Origin: Microbacterium halotolerans
Lineage (GTDB): Bacteria > Actinomycetota > Actinomycetes > Actinomycetales > Microbacteriaceae
Assembly (NCBI RefSeq): GCF_003569805.1
Contig: NZ_KZ984051.1
Span: 1,867,736 to 1,931,735, forward strand
Direction of reading: 5' to 3'
DNA: 64,000 nucleotides
Part shown: positions 16,780 through 25,319 of the stretch, in pieces
Layout of the letters: each line of letters opens with the position of its first letter
Position numbering within the stretch: position 1 is the first letter of the stretch
The notes under the pieces: generated by a model
The model's database searches: none
The model's input: the letters and a program-made list of their open reading frames with translations, nothing else
What the model was told of the DNA's origin: nothing
Program-made: the position numbers and the translations under genes

Positions 16780-17343
16780 ATGGGCAGGTTGAACTACACC
16801 GTGACGATGTCGATCGATGGGTACGCCGCTGACGCAGAAGGTGACTTCCAATGGAGTGCACCGACCGACGAGGTCTTCCAAGCACACCTCGATCGCATGA
16901 CCGAGGTGTCGACGGAGATCCTCGGGCGCAGAACCTACCAGCTGATGAGGTACTGGGAAACGCCGCCGGTCGACGAGGAATGGTCGGCGGACGAAGTCGA
17001 GTTCGCCAGACGCTGGCAGAGGGCCGACAGGTTCGTGGCGTCGTCGACTCTGACCGCCGCCGACGTCGCGGCCAGTCGGGCGGAGCTCGTTCCTCGGCTC
17101 ACGCTGAGGGAGACTGCGCGAATCGTGGAAGATGCACCAGGACTGGTCGAGATCTTCGGTCCGACCGTTGCAGCCGAGGCGATCCTCGCCGGCATGGTCG
17201 AGGAGTTCCGGTTCTTCGTCGTTCCGAAGGTGGTGGGCGGCGGGCTCAGGGCACTGCCCGACGGCATCCGGATGGACATGAGCCTCGCCGAACAGAGGGT
17301 GTTCAGAGACGGCACGGTTCTGCTGCGGTACGTACACGGGTGA
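16780..17343 (+). CDS. Dihydrofolate reductase family (RibD C-terminal-like) protein
   Basis: 187 residues beginning LNYTVTMSIDGYAADAEGDF, then EILGRRTYQLMRYWE and the late EFRFFVVPKVVGGGLRALP segment, the order seen in RibD-C/YyaP-type proteins. The family binds NADPH and reduces heterocycles, but these small stand-alone members have no fixed substrate. GAGGAGG precedes the ATG at 16780. It lies just before an AraC/GyrI-like regulator on the same strand. Confidence 0.9.
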   Translation: MGRLNYTVTMSIDGYAADAEGDFQWSAPTDEVFQAHLDRMTEVSTEILGRRTYQLMRYWETPPVDEEWSADEVEFARRWQRADRFVASSTLTAADVAASRAELVPRLTLRETARIVEDAPGLVEIFGPTVAAEAILAGMVEEFRFFVVPKVVGGGLRALPDGIRMDMSLAEQRVFRDGTVLLRYVHG

Positions 17344-17352
17344 GCAGGCGGC

Positions 17353-17369
17353 GTCCGATCGAATCGGAC
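17353..17369. promoter_or_regulatory. Short palindrome before AraC-type gene
   Basis: GTCCGAT-CGA-ATCGGAC, perfect 7-bp arms, 9 bp after the reductase stop and 60 bp before the AraC start. It could be an operator or a weak terminator. Confidence 0.35.
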
Positions 17370-17429
17370 CGGAGGAATCGGGCGGCGGGCTCGCCGTTTC
17401 GGGAGAGTGGTCGATGAAAGGGGTCGCTC

Positions 17430-18296
17430 ATGATCGAGATTCTGAACCGGCTCGTCGACGAGATCGACGCGCACCTCGGTGACGAGATCGACATCGACGC
17501 GCTCGCCGGTGAGATGGGTACGACGGGCTATCACGCGCGCCGGATGTTCTCATCGCTCGCAGGGATGCCCGTCTCGGAGTATGTGCGGCGCAGACGGATG
17601 ACCGTCGCGGCGTCGGACGTGATCGGAGACGAGGATCTTCTGACGATCGCCGTGCGGTACGGATACGGGTCGACCGAGGCATTCGGCCGTGCGTTCCGTG
17701 CCGTGCACGGTACAAGTCACGGCGACGTGCGTCGCGGCGGCGGCCCCCTTCGCAGCCAACCGCAACTCAGGTTCCGCCTGACCGTCGAAGGGAGTTCCCC
17801 CATGGACGCACGAATCATCGAGCATCCCGCATTCCGACTGATCGGCCACTCCGCGCGTGTGCCGTTGATCCACGAGGGCGTCAATCCGCACATCCAGGCC
17901 CACATCGCTTCGCTGCAGATGACGGAGCACGAACGGCTCAAGCGGCTCAGCAGCACGGAGCCGGCTGGCCTGCTGCAGGTGAGTGCCGATGTCGATCCCG
18001 ATTACACGGAGGGCAGCGAGCTGACCTACCTGCACGGCGTGGCCGTCGATGCCGAGACCGCGGTTCCGGATGACCTCGATGCCATCGAGGCGCCTGCCGG
18101 TGAATGGGCCGTGTTCCGCACGTCCGGAGAGCACCCCGCCGCGCTGCAGTCGGCGATGGCCGCCACCGCGACGGACTGGTTCCCGTCCAACCCGTGGCGG
18201 CTTCGTCCCGCCCCGTCCATCGTCGCCGTGCTCGACCGCGCGCCGGACTTCAGCACGGCCACGTGCGAGCTGTGGCTCCCCGTCGAGCGCGGCTGA
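17430..18296 (+). CDS. AraC-family HTH with GyrI-like ligand-binding domain
   Basis: 288 residues. The AraC double HTH is N-terminal (~1-100: IDIDALAGEMGTTGYHARRMF, then LLTIAVRYGYGSTEAFGRAFR), followed by a GyrI-like/SOUL-fold effector domain from ~125 to the end. This order matches Rob/BmrR-type multidrug sensors. The ATG at 17430 is preceded by GAAAGGGG. The target is unknown; the nearest candidates are the upstream reductase and the downstream BCCT transporter. Confidence 0.9.
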   Translation: MIEILNRLVDEIDAHLGDEIDIDALAGEMGTTGYHARRMFSSLAGMPVSEYVRRRRMTVAASDVIGDEDLLTIAVRYGYGSTEAFGRAFRAVHGTSHGDVRRGGGPLRSQPQLRFRLTVEGSSPMDARIIEHPAFRLIGHSARVPLIHEGVNPHIQAHIASLQMTEHERLKRLSSTEPAGLLQVSADVDPDYTEGSELTYLHGVAVDAETAVPDDLDAIEAPAGEWAVFRTSGEHPAALQSAMAATATDWFPSNPWRLRPAPSIVAVLDRAPDFSTATCELWLPVERG

Positions 18297-18367
18297 GCGC
18301 TGCGCGCGATCATCCTCGCCGAGCGGCGCCTGTCATAGGCGGGCCGGTGCTCATATACTCGGCGGGG

Positions 18368-19939
18368 ATGACCGCGCCAGCGTCCGATTCCGGTGCCCGA
18401 GGACGTCTCGGGGCCGTCTTCTACGTCTCGCTCGTGCTGTCGATCGCGTTCGTCGCGGTCGGTCTCGCATTCCCCAGCGTGCTCTCGGACGCGTTGGTCG
18501 ATGTCCGAGACGTCGTGGTCGGATCGTTCGGCCCCGCGTATCCGATCACGGTGTCAGTCCTTCTCGTGTTCGTCGTCGTGCTGGCCATCACACCGATCGG
18601 CCGCATCAGGCTCGGCGGTGCCGACGCGGTTCCTGAGTTCGGCGCGGTGTCTTGGATCGCGATGCTCATCAGCGCGGGCGTCGGGCTGAGCTTCCTGTTC
18701 TGGGGCGCCGCCGAACCGCTCATCCACCTCGCCGAGCCTCCGAACGGTTCAGCTGCACCCGGCTCCGTCGAGGCAGCGCGCGACGGCATGCGGTACTCCT
18801 TTCTGTTCTGGGGGCCGCATGCGTGGGGGATCTACGCCGTCGTCGCGATCGCCATCGGATATGCCGCCTTCAACCGCGGCCGGGGGATGCTCGTCAGCGC
18901 GGCGCTGCGGCCTCTGCTCGGAAGATTGGCCGATGGATGGGCCGGGAAATGTGTGGACGTTCTCGCCGTGTTCGCGATCCTCTTCGGCGTTGCGACCTCG
19001 CTCGGGCTCGGCACGGGCGAACTGAATGCCGGTCTCACCGACCGATTCGGCGTCGCCGATTCCTACATCGTCAAGATCGCGATCATCGTCGCGCTGATGA
19101 CCTTCGCGACGTTCTCCGCCATGACCGGCCTGGGGCGCGGCATCCGGATGCTCAGCCTCGCCAACGCCGCCCTGTGCGTCGCCCTGCTTGTGCTGGTGTT
19201 CGTATGGGGACCGACCGCATCCATCCTCGGCACGCTCGGACAGGGCATCGGGGATCTCGCGGCGAACTTCGTGCCGATGAGCCTGGCGACGGAGGGAGCG
19301 ACGGGGGAGCCGTGGACGGGGGCGTGGGTCTACTTCTTCTGGGCGTGGTGGATCGGGTGGGCGCCGTTCGTCGGCACGTTCGTCGCGCGGATCTCTCGCG
19401 GCCGCACGATCCGCGGAGTCGTCGCCGGCGTCGTGCTGCTGCCGAGCCTGGTCAGCATCGTGTGGTTCTCGGTCTTCGGCGGCACCTCGCTCGAGCGTGA
19501 GCTGTCCGGCGCCGTATCGGTGGCGGGGATCGCCGGGGAGGCGAAGTCGGTTGCGACCTTCGCGGTGTTCGACACGCTCCCGCTCACGGAGATCGCCTTC
19601 GTGCTGCTCATTCCCGTGCTTGCGCTGCTGTTCATCACCTCGGCCGACTCCGCGTCGTTCATGCTCGGCAGCACGACGACCGGCGGCAGCATGAAGCCCC
19701 CGAAGCCGGTGCGACTGATGTGGTCCTTCGCCGCGGCGTTCGCGGCCGTGCTGCTGCTCAGCGGCGGTCAGGAAGACCTCCGCGGGGCAGCGGTCATCGC
19801 AGCCGCCCCGTTCACGGTGATCCTCGTCGCGCTCGTGGTCTCGCTCATCATCATGCTGTGGCGGGATCGGCCGACATCGAGGAAGCGTCACGGCGGCAGC
19901 AGCGAAGGGTCTGCCGCCTCCGCACCGAACCGCGAATGA
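18368..19939 (+). CDS. BCCT-family betaine/choline/carnitine-type transporter
   Basis: 523 residues with about twelve membrane helices. The BCCT signature WAWWIGWAPFVGTFVARISR and the following GRTIRGVVAG are present, as is GLSFLFWGAAEPL, the unwound Gly-rich helix region. These are Na+- or H+-coupled importers of quaternary ammonium compounds, often used in osmoprotection. A short hydrophilic C-terminal tail is present, without the long acidic sensor of BetP. The ATG at 18368 follows GGCGGGG, with a TATACT hexamer 10-15 bp upstream. Confidence 0.94.
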   Translation: MTAPASDSGARGRLGAVFYVSLVLSIAFVAVGLAFPSVLSDALVDVRDVVVGSFGPAYPITVSVLLVFVVVLAITPIGRIRLGGADAVPEFGAVSWIAMLISAGVGLSFLFWGAAEPLIHLAEPPNGSAAPGSVEAARDGMRYSFLFWGPHAWGIYAVVAIAIGYAAFNRGRGMLVSAALRPLLGRLADGWAGKCVDVLAVFAILFGVATSLGLGTGELNAGLTDRFGVADSYIVKIAIIVALMTFATFSAMTGLGRGIRMLSLANAALCVALLVLVFVWGPTASILGTLGQGIGDLAANFVPMSLATEGATGEPWTGAWVYFFWAWWIGWAPFVGTFVARISRGRTIRGVVAGVVLLPSLVSIVWFSVFGGTSLERELSGAVSVAGIAGEAKSVATFAVFDTLPLTEIAFVLLIPVLALLFITSADSASFMLGSTTTGGSMKPPKPVRLMWSFAAAFAAVLLLSGGQEDLRGAAVIAAAPFTVILVALVVSLIIMLWRDRPTSRKRHGGSSEGSAASAPNRE

Positions 19940-19972
19940 CGGGTGGCGCGGGCGGCGAGCATCGGTACGGTA

Positions 19973-20680
19973 TCAGACGGCCCGCACGGCGGCTGCGATG
20001 TCGGCAGGGGAGCCGTGCCACGGTGCACCGTGGCCGGGAAGCACCCACGAGGCGTCGACCGCGGCGAGCCGATCGAGTGAGCCCATCGCCCGATCGGGCT
20101 CATCTGTGAAGGGGGCGGGCTGGGCACCCGTGCGCCCGGTGAGCACGTGGCCGGTGGTGAGCGCGTCGCCGACGAACACCGCGTCGACTGCAGCGACGTG
20201 CACGGCGATGCTCCCGGGGGAGTGACCCGGCATCCCGATCACAATCGGTTCGCCGGGGAGGTCGAGCGTCTCGCCATCGGCGACCTCGACGACCTCCTGT
20301 ACGTACCGGGTGCGGAATGCGCTCTTGCGGGCCCCATAGGCGAGAAATCGGAGCATGGGGCCGAGCCTGGCCGGTCCCATCGGGGTCTTGGGCTTCTCTC
20401 CGGTGCGGGCCCGTTCAGCGTCGGCGGAATGGATGAAGACCGGTGCGCCGGTTTCCGCGCGCATGCGCTCCGCGAATCCGATGTGATCGCTGTCGCCATG
20501 GGTGAGGACGAGACCCCGGATGTCGCTGAGCGGTCGGCCGATGGCGTCCAGTTCCCGTCGCAGATCGTTCCAGTGGCCAGGCAGTCCCGCATCGATCAGC
20601 GTGATCCCGTCGGGGAGGTCGATGAGGTACGCGGCGACGATGTCGTTGCCGAGGCGGTGCAGGTGCGGTGCGAGCTTCAT
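19973..20680 (-). CDS. Metallo-beta-lactamase-fold hydrolase
   Basis: 235 residues. The metal motif is THGDSDHIG (second His replaced by Asp, frequent in MBL-fold hydrolases of this type), followed by GMPGHSPGSIAVH, VFVGDALTTG and the terminal LPGHGAP, giving a complete dinuclear site. The substrate is unknown (glyoxalase II, lactonase and esterase activities all occur in the superfamily). It diverges from a TetR gene; a nested palindrome between them suggests repression by that protein. Confidence 0.9.
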   Translation of the reverse strand: MKLAPHLHRLGNDIVAAYLIDLPDGITLIDAGLPGHWNDLRRELDAIGRPLSDIRGLVLTHGDSDHIGFAERMRAETGAPVFIHSADAERARTGEKPKTPMGPARLGPMLRFLAYGARKSAFRTRYVQEVVEVADGETLDLPGEPIVIGMPGHSPGSIAVHVAAVDAVFVGDALTTGHVLTGRTGAQPAPFTDEPDRAMGSLDRLAAVDASWVLPGHGAPWHGSPADIAAAVRAV

Positions 20681-20701
20681 GGGGGTGCCTTTCGATCAGC
20701 A

Positions 20702-20742
20702 TGGCTACGATATGTAGCTATCATAGCTAAGATCAATAGCCA
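20702..20742. promoter_or_regulatory. Nested palindromic operator between MBL and TetR genes
   Basis: Inner TAGCTAT-C-ATAGCTA (20715-20729) and outer TGGCTA/TAGCCA (20702-20707 and 20737-20742) share the same centre at 20722. The start codons lie 22 bp to the left and 13 bp to the right. Confidence 0.65.
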
Positions 20743-20754
20743 TAGGAGGTCAGG

Positions 20755-21279
20755 ATGCCGACGCCCAGCCGAACGACGAACGACCAGGTCATCGCCGCCG
20801 CAAGCGAGATCCTCGAATCCAACGGGGCCGCAGGGCTCACGATGCAGGCCGTGGCCGTGCGGGTAGGTGTGCGCGCTCCCTCGCTGTACAAGCGGTTCCG
20901 AGATCGTGATGCACTGCTCGCCGAGGTGATCGCCGCGACCATCGATTCGCTCGGCGACCGTCTCGTCGCAGCGGAGCCCGACCTGGCGCGCTTGGCCGCG
21001 ACCTACCGTGACTTCGCACACGAGCGCCCCGAAGCGTTCCGGCTGATGTTCACCGCTTCCGCGCCGTACGAGTCGCTTCTTGCTGCGGCCGAGCCGCTGA
21101 TCCGGTCAGCCTCCGCGCTCGTCGGCGAGGAGCGCGCGCTTGACGCCGCCCGCCTGTTCACCGCGTGGGCCACGGGTTTCCTGCAGATGGAGCTCTCGGG
21201 CGCGTTCCGTCTCGGCGGCGACGTCGACCGCGCCTTCGACTACGGGTTGGAGCGATTGGTCGCCGGACTGCGCGCCTGA
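20755..21279 (+). CDS. TetR/AcrR family transcriptional regulator
   Basis: 174 residues: HTH at ~8-52 (GAAGLTMQAVAVRVGVRAPSLYKRF), then a WHG/TetR_C-like domain with ERPEAFRLMF. It is divergently transcribed from the MBL hydrolase. AGGAGG precedes the ATG at 20755. It probably represses both genes through the nested palindrome. Confidence 0.92.
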   Translation: MPTPSRTTNDQVIAAASEILESNGAAGLTMQAVAVRVGVRAPSLYKRFRDRDALLAEVIAATIDSLGDRLVAAEPDLARLAATYRDFAHERPEAFRLMFTASAPYESLLAAAEPLIRSASALVGEERALDAARLFTAWATGFLQMELSGAFRLGGDVDRAFDYGLERLVAGLRA

Positions 21280-21363
21280 TCGATGCGAGCTCTCCGGGCG
21301 TCGTGACGCTCGACGGCGTGGCCGCGCCATGGTGCGAGGTTTCGAATAGGTCAGTGAAGACTG

Positions 21364-21382
21364 TATAGTCAGCGTATGCTGA
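21364..21382 (+). promoter_or_regulatory. CmtR promoter/operator overlapping the start codon
   Basis: A TATAGT -10 (21364-21369) is followed by TCAGC-GTAT-GCTGA (21369-21382), with the ATG at 21376 inside the dyad. The spacing suggests a leaderless message that is repressed by occupation of the start site. Confidence 0.55.
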
Positions 21383-21729
21383 CCTTGACGACCCGAGTGG
21401 ACGCGATGAACCGTCTCGGTCGCGCGATGGCCGATCCGACGCGCTCCCGCATCCTGCTCGAACTCCTCTCCGGGCCGGGCTACCCGGCGCGGCTTGCGCG
21501 GGAGCTCGGTCTGACGCGCACGAACGTGTCGAATCACCTCGCGTGCCTGCGCGGATGCGGCATCGTCGTCGCCGAACCCGAAGGACGGCAGACCCGCTAC
21601 GAGATCGCGGACCCGCACCTCACGGCCGCGCTCACGGCACTTGTGGACGTCACCCTCGCCGTCGACGAGCACGTGCCGTGCATCGACCCGGCGTGCGCGG
21701 TTCCCGGATGCTGCGAGGTCGAGCGGTGA
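21376..21729 (+). CDS. cmtR: CmtR-type Cd/Pb-sensing ArsR-family repressor
   Basis: 117 residues. The recognition helix NVSNHLACLRGCG carries Cys57 and Cys61, and Cys102 lies in the C-terminal tail. These are the same three positions that bind Cd(II)/Pb(II) in Mycobacterium tuberculosis CmtR, and the flanking sequence (LGLTRTNVSNHL, EGRQTRY) agrees. Extra Cys at 107, 112 and 113 could add ligands. It overlaps the CDF exporter by 4 nt (GTGA), so the repressor and its target exporter are translationally coupled. Metal specificity is inferred from these ligands. Confidence 0.88.
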   Translation: MLTLTTRVDAMNRLGRAMADPTRSRILLELLSGPGYPARLARELGLTRTNVSNHLACLRGCGIVVAEPEGRQTRYEIADPHLTAALTALVDVTLAVDEHVPCIDPACAVPGCCEVER

Positions 21730-22409
21730 CGCAGACAGCAGCCGATGAGCGCACCGCGGTTCTGCGCAGGCGGATCCGGATCGTCGTGGCGATCACGATC
21801 ACCTGGAACGTCGTCGAGGCGGCCGTCGCGCTCATTGCGGGAGGCATCGCATCGTCGGCCGCGCTGATCGGCTTCGGCCTGGATTCGGTCGTGGAGGTGG
21901 TCTCGGCCGTCGCCGTGGCATGGCAGTTCGCCGCTCCGGATCCGGAGTGCAGAGAGCGGACAGCGCTGCGCATCATCGCCGTGTCGTTCTTCGCGCTGGC
22001 GACGTACGTCAGCGTCGAGGCCGTGCTGTCACTGGGGGGTCTGCGCGAGCCCGAGCATTCGCCGGTCGGCATCGCGATCGCGGCGCTGAGCCTGGTGGTG
22101 ATGCCCTTCCTGAGCTGGTTCGAACGCCGCACCGGCCGGGAGCTGGGATCGGCGTCTGCGGTGGCCGACTCGAAGCAGACCCTGATCTGCACCTACCTCT
22201 CCGCCGCGCTCCTGGTCGGTCTGCTCCTGAACAGCCTGCTCGGCTGGGCATGGGCCGACGCGGTCGCCGCCCTGGTGATCGCGGCATTCGCCGTGCGTGA
22301 GGGCATCGAAGCATGGCGGGGCGACGCGTGCGGCGCGACACCGGTCTCGGTGCTCACAGGGGAACAGGAGGCCGGCGGGTGCGACGACGACTGCTGCGCG
22401 GACGACTGA
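21726..22409 (+). CDS. Cation diffusion facilitator-like metal exporter
   Basis: 227 residues with about five or six membrane helices. GFGLDSVVEVVSA and a later DSKQTLICTYLSAALL / WADAVAALVIA pair supply the Asp-rich intramembrane sites typical of CDF-type transporters in CmtR operons. The protein lacks a full cytosolic CTD and instead ends in GGCDDDCCADD, a Cys/Asp cluster likely to bind soft metals. It is expected to export Cd, Pb or Zn from the cytoplasm. Start GTG 21726 overlaps the cmtR stop. Confidence 0.88.
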   Translation: MTQTAADERTAVLRRRIRIVVAITITWNVVEAAVALIAGGIASSAALIGFGLDSVVEVVSAVAVAWQFAAPDPECRERTALRIIAVSFFALATYVSVEAVLSLGGLREPEHSPVGIAIAALSLVVMPFLSWFERRTGRELGSASAVADSKQTLICTYLSAALLVGLLLNSLLGWAWADAVAALVIAAFAVREGIEAWRGDACGATPVSVLTGEQEAGGCDDDCCADD

Positions 22410-22441
22410 CCGCGCCGCGGTCCGCGCGTATCCGAACAGAT

Positions 22442-22509
22442 CGCGCGCTCCCGCACACGGCATCGGCACGATCGTGTTCACGAATGCGCGAACTGTGCGG
22501 GAGCGCGCG
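22442..22509. repeat. Long inverted repeat after the CDF gene
   Basis: Perfect 16-bp arms starting CGCGCGCTCCCG (22442-22457 and 22494-22509) around a 36-nt loop that itself holds CACGATCGTG. It is probably the operon terminator. No gene is present in 22410-22742. Confidence 0.7.
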
Positions 22510-22579
22510 GTCCGGGTACGAGTGCGTCGGCAGCGTACCCGGAGAGCCTCGGGCGAGCGGCTCGGCCGACGGTGATTCG

Positions 22580-22742
22580 ATAGGCTGAGTGCACGGCACC
22601 ACTAGTTTCGGGAGGCGCAGACCACAATCGTGGCCACGACATCCGGAGTCTCGTCCCACGACGGGCCCAGTCACAGACCTGGGCCGCTGTATGCGGCCAT
22701 CCCAACGAGAGCACGCTGCGGCGTGCGAAGCGAACGGCGCCC
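22580..22742 (+). ncRNA. Candidate structured 5' leader upstream of the CNNM gene pair
   Basis: A TAGGCT -10-like hexamer (~22581-22586) begins a ~150-nt untranslated stretch that can form successive stems: GGCCCAG...CTGGGCC (22663-22687), GGCCGC...GCGGCC (22682-22698) and GCACGC-TGCG-GCGTGC (22711-22726), ending at the start codon. The first two stems overlap by a few bases and could be mutually exclusive, as in a switch. It was not recognised as M-box or yybP-ykoY. The RNA assignment is inference. Confidence 0.35.
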
Positions 22743-24137
22743 ATGCTGAGCGCAGTTCTCCTCCTCCTGCTCGGCCTCGTGCTGATCGCCCTGATCATCG
22801 TGGCGAACGGCTACTTCGTCGCCCAGGAGTTCGCCTACATGTCGGTGGACCGTCTGACGCTGCGCGCCAGGGCCGAGAAGGGCGACGCATCCGCGCGCAG
22901 GGCGCTGCGGGTGACCGATCGCACGTCGTTCATGCTCTCCGGCGCGCAACTCGGCATCACCGTCACGGGCCTGCTCATCGGCTACGTGGCCGAACCCTTC
23001 GTAGGTGAATCGCTCGGCATTCTGCTGGGAGGCACAGGGATCCCAACGGGGGCAGGGATCGCCGTCGGCACCGGTGCCGCCCTCGTGCTGGCGACTGTGG
23101 CGCAGATGGTCTTCGGTGAGCTGTTCCCGAAGAACCTCGCGATCGCGAACCCGACACCCCTTGCACGAGCGCTGGCGCGGTCCACGCTCATCTATCTCGC
23201 GATCTTCGGATGGCTCATCACGGTGTTCGACCGGGCATCGAACGCGCTGCTGCGCCTGATCAGGGTCGAGCCGGTGCACGATCTCGACAGCAGCGCCACC
23301 GCAGAGGATCTCGAGCGCATCGTGGACGACTCCCGGATCAGTGGAGACCTGCCGGAGGAGCTCTCCATGCTGATCGAGCGCATCCTCGACTTCCCTGAAC
23401 GCGACGTGGAGCACGCCATGATCCCGCGGGCTCGGGCCGACGTGCTCGCCCCCGAGACCACGATTCGCCAGGCGCGCGAGGAGATGTCGCGCGCCCACAC
23501 GCGCTATCCCGTGGTCGAAGACGAACAGCCCCTGGGCGTGCTGCACCTCGCCGACGTTCTCAGGTGCGATCCGGATGATGAGCGACCTGTCTCCGAGGTC
23601 ATGCGCGAGCCGCTCGTGCTGCCGGGGCTGATGACGCTGCCCGACGCGCTGCGGCAGCTGGTGGAGACGCGGAACGAACTGGCCTGTGTGATCGACGAGT
23701 TTGGCGGGTTCGAGGGCGTGCTCACGATCGAGGACCTGGCGGAGGAGCTGGTCGGGGAGATCACCGATGAGCACGACCCGGATGACGTCGCCACGGTCGA
23801 GATGCTCTCGGACAGCCGGTGGCGCATCGACGGCTCGGTGCACGTCGACGAATTGGAGCGCATGCTGGGACGCAGTGTGCCGGATGGCGACTTCGAGACC
23901 GTCGCCGGCCTGCTGATCGCCGTCAACGGCGGACTGCCCGAGAGCGGTGCCGTTGTCGAGGTGCCTCTGCCGGAGACCGGCTCCGACGTCGTCGAGGACG
24001 CGGCGCTGGTGCGGATTCTGCGCGCCGAAGTCGTCGAGCTGGAACGGCATGTGCCGTCGTCGATCGTGATCGAACTGTGCGAGTCCGGGCGTGAACCGGC
24101 CCCGGATGATGCCGATGAGACGGAGGCAGGATCGTGA
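22743..24137 (+). CDS. CNNM/CorC-type (HlyC family) membrane protein with CBS pair
   Basis: 464 residues. The DUF21/CNNM transmembrane domain (~1-180, with GYFVAQEFAYMSVDR and FGELFPKNLAIANP), a tandem CBS domain (~205-340, including TRYPVVEDEQPLGVLHL and ACVIDEFGGFEGVLTIED) and a CorC_HlyC C-terminal domain (~350-435) are all present. The family is linked to Mg2+/Co2+ transport and efflux. It overlaps the next CNNM gene by 4 nt, so the two probably form a heteromeric unit. The ATG at 22743 fits the usual N-terminus. Confidence 0.93.
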   Translation: MLSAVLLLLLGLVLIALIIVANGYFVAQEFAYMSVDRLTLRARAEKGDASARRALRVTDRTSFMLSGAQLGITVTGLLIGYVAEPFVGESLGILLGGTGIPTGAGIAVGTGAALVLATVAQMVFGELFPKNLAIANPTPLARALARSTLIYLAIFGWLITVFDRASNALLRLIRVEPVHDLDSSATAEDLERIVDDSRISGDLPEELSMLIERILDFPERDVEHAMIPRARADVLAPETTIRQAREEMSRAHTRYPVVEDEQPLGVLHLADVLRCDPDDERPVSEVMREPLVLPGLMTLPDALRQLVETRNELACVIDEFGGFEGVLTIEDLAEELVGEITDEHDPDDVATVEMLSDSRWRIDGSVHVDELERMLGRSVPDGDFETVAGLLIAVNGGLPESGAVVEVPLPETGSDVVEDAALVRILRAEVVELERHVPSSIVIELCESGREPAPDDADETEAGS

Positions 24138-25150
24138 GCGGGTGGCTCGTGCTGGTGATCACGACCGCGCTCATCGTGCTGAGCGGCTTCTTCGTGGTGA
24201 TCGAGTTCGCTCTGATGGGGGCCAGGCGCCATCGCCTGGAGGCGGAGGCACCGTCACGAGCGTCGGCGCGCGCCGCGCTGCGGGGCATGAACCAGCTCAC
24301 GATGATGCTCGCGGCGGCGCAGCTCGGCATCACCGCCTGCACCTTCGCGCTCGGTGCGGTGACGAAACCGGCCATCGATCACTGGCTCCATCCGGTGCTT
24401 CTCTCCTGGGGTCTTCCGGCGTGGCTGTCCGGAGGAGCGGCGTTCGCCGCCTCCCTGCTGCTGGTCACGTTCCTGCACCTGGTCGTGGGGGAGATGGCGC
24501 CCAAGTCGTGGGCGATCGCGCATCCGGAGCTTGCCGCGCGCATCATCGGCATCCCGTCTCGGGTGTTCGTCTGGCCGCTGCGCCCATTCCTCGGCTGGGT
24601 GAACGCCATTGCGAACGCTCTGGTGGCGCGCACCGGTGTCGCACCGGTCGACCGCGCCGCCGTGGGCGGTCGCGACGCCGATACCATCAGGCAGCTGGTC
24701 GAGCACTCGGCAGCGACCGGCGCGTTGGAGCCGGATCTGCAGGCGCAGATATCCGAGGCCATCCGACTGAAGGATCTCACCGCCGGAGACATCCGGACCG
24801 GTGCGAAGGCGCCGACGTCCGCTCCCGCGGATGCGACCGTTTCCGATGTGCAGCGGGCCGCGAGGGAAAGCGGCCATCTCCGGGTGCTGCTGCGGGACAG
24901 CAGCGGTGAGTACTCCCGTGTGGTGCATGTGCGCGACACGCTCACCTCGCCGCCCGACGCGCCGACTGATCGGTTCGCCAGGCCCGTGCTGCGGGTACCC
25001 GAGGGCGAGCCGGTGTACGAGCTGCTGAGACGGATGCGCGACAGTCGGGTGCAGCTGGCGCTCGTGACGGGCGAGCGCGGTTCCGGTGTCGTGACGATGA
25101 AGGACGTGATCCAGCGCGTCCTTCCCGCAGGGAGGCGCCATCTGAACTGA
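24134..25150 (+). CDS. Second CNNM-type membrane protein with shortened CBS region
   Basis: 338 residues. The DUF21 domain comes first (~1-175, FFVVIEFALMGARRHRLE and VVGEMAPKSWAIAHPELA). A CBS-like region follows (~190-330, with the ending VQLALVTGERGSGVVTMKD). The CorC_HlyC domain of its partner is missing. Start GTG 24134 overlaps the previous stop, and such short-long CNNM pairs are common in actinobacteria. It is likely to act with the upstream protein in divalent cation handling. Confidence 0.9.
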   Translation: MSGWLVLVITTALIVLSGFFVVIEFALMGARRHRLEAEAPSRASARAALRGMNQLTMMLAAAQLGITACTFALGAVTKPAIDHWLHPVLLSWGLPAWLSGGAAFAASLLLVTFLHLVVGEMAPKSWAIAHPELAARIIGIPSRVFVWPLRPFLGWVNAIANALVARTGVAPVDRAAVGGRDADTIRQLVEHSAATGALEPDLQAQISEAIRLKDLTAGDIRTGAKAPTSAPADATVSDVQRAARESGHLRVLLRDSSGEYSRVVHVRDTLTSPPDAPTDRFARPVLRVPEGEPVYELLRRMRDSRVQLALVTGERGSGVVTMKDVIQRVLPAGRRHLN

Positions 25151-25319
25151 CCTCGGGTTCGGAGACCGACTCCTGAGGCATCGACCGCCGAGCCCGAGAG
25201 CGCAGGCTGACAGGAGATTTCCGTCTTCGTGCGGGCTCGGTCTGTTTGGATGTTCTTGTACCGAATGCGACCGGAGTGCACGCAGACCGGTCGCGCCGAC
25301 GACAGCAGAACGGATCACA

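Noticed and set aside
22600..22742. M-box (Mg2+) riboswitch ahead of the CNNM genes
   Set aside because: Tempting from gene context, but the AGGTGAGGCTCC and GCTGCCGCCC...GACGCCAA cores are absent; kept only as an unclassified structured leader.
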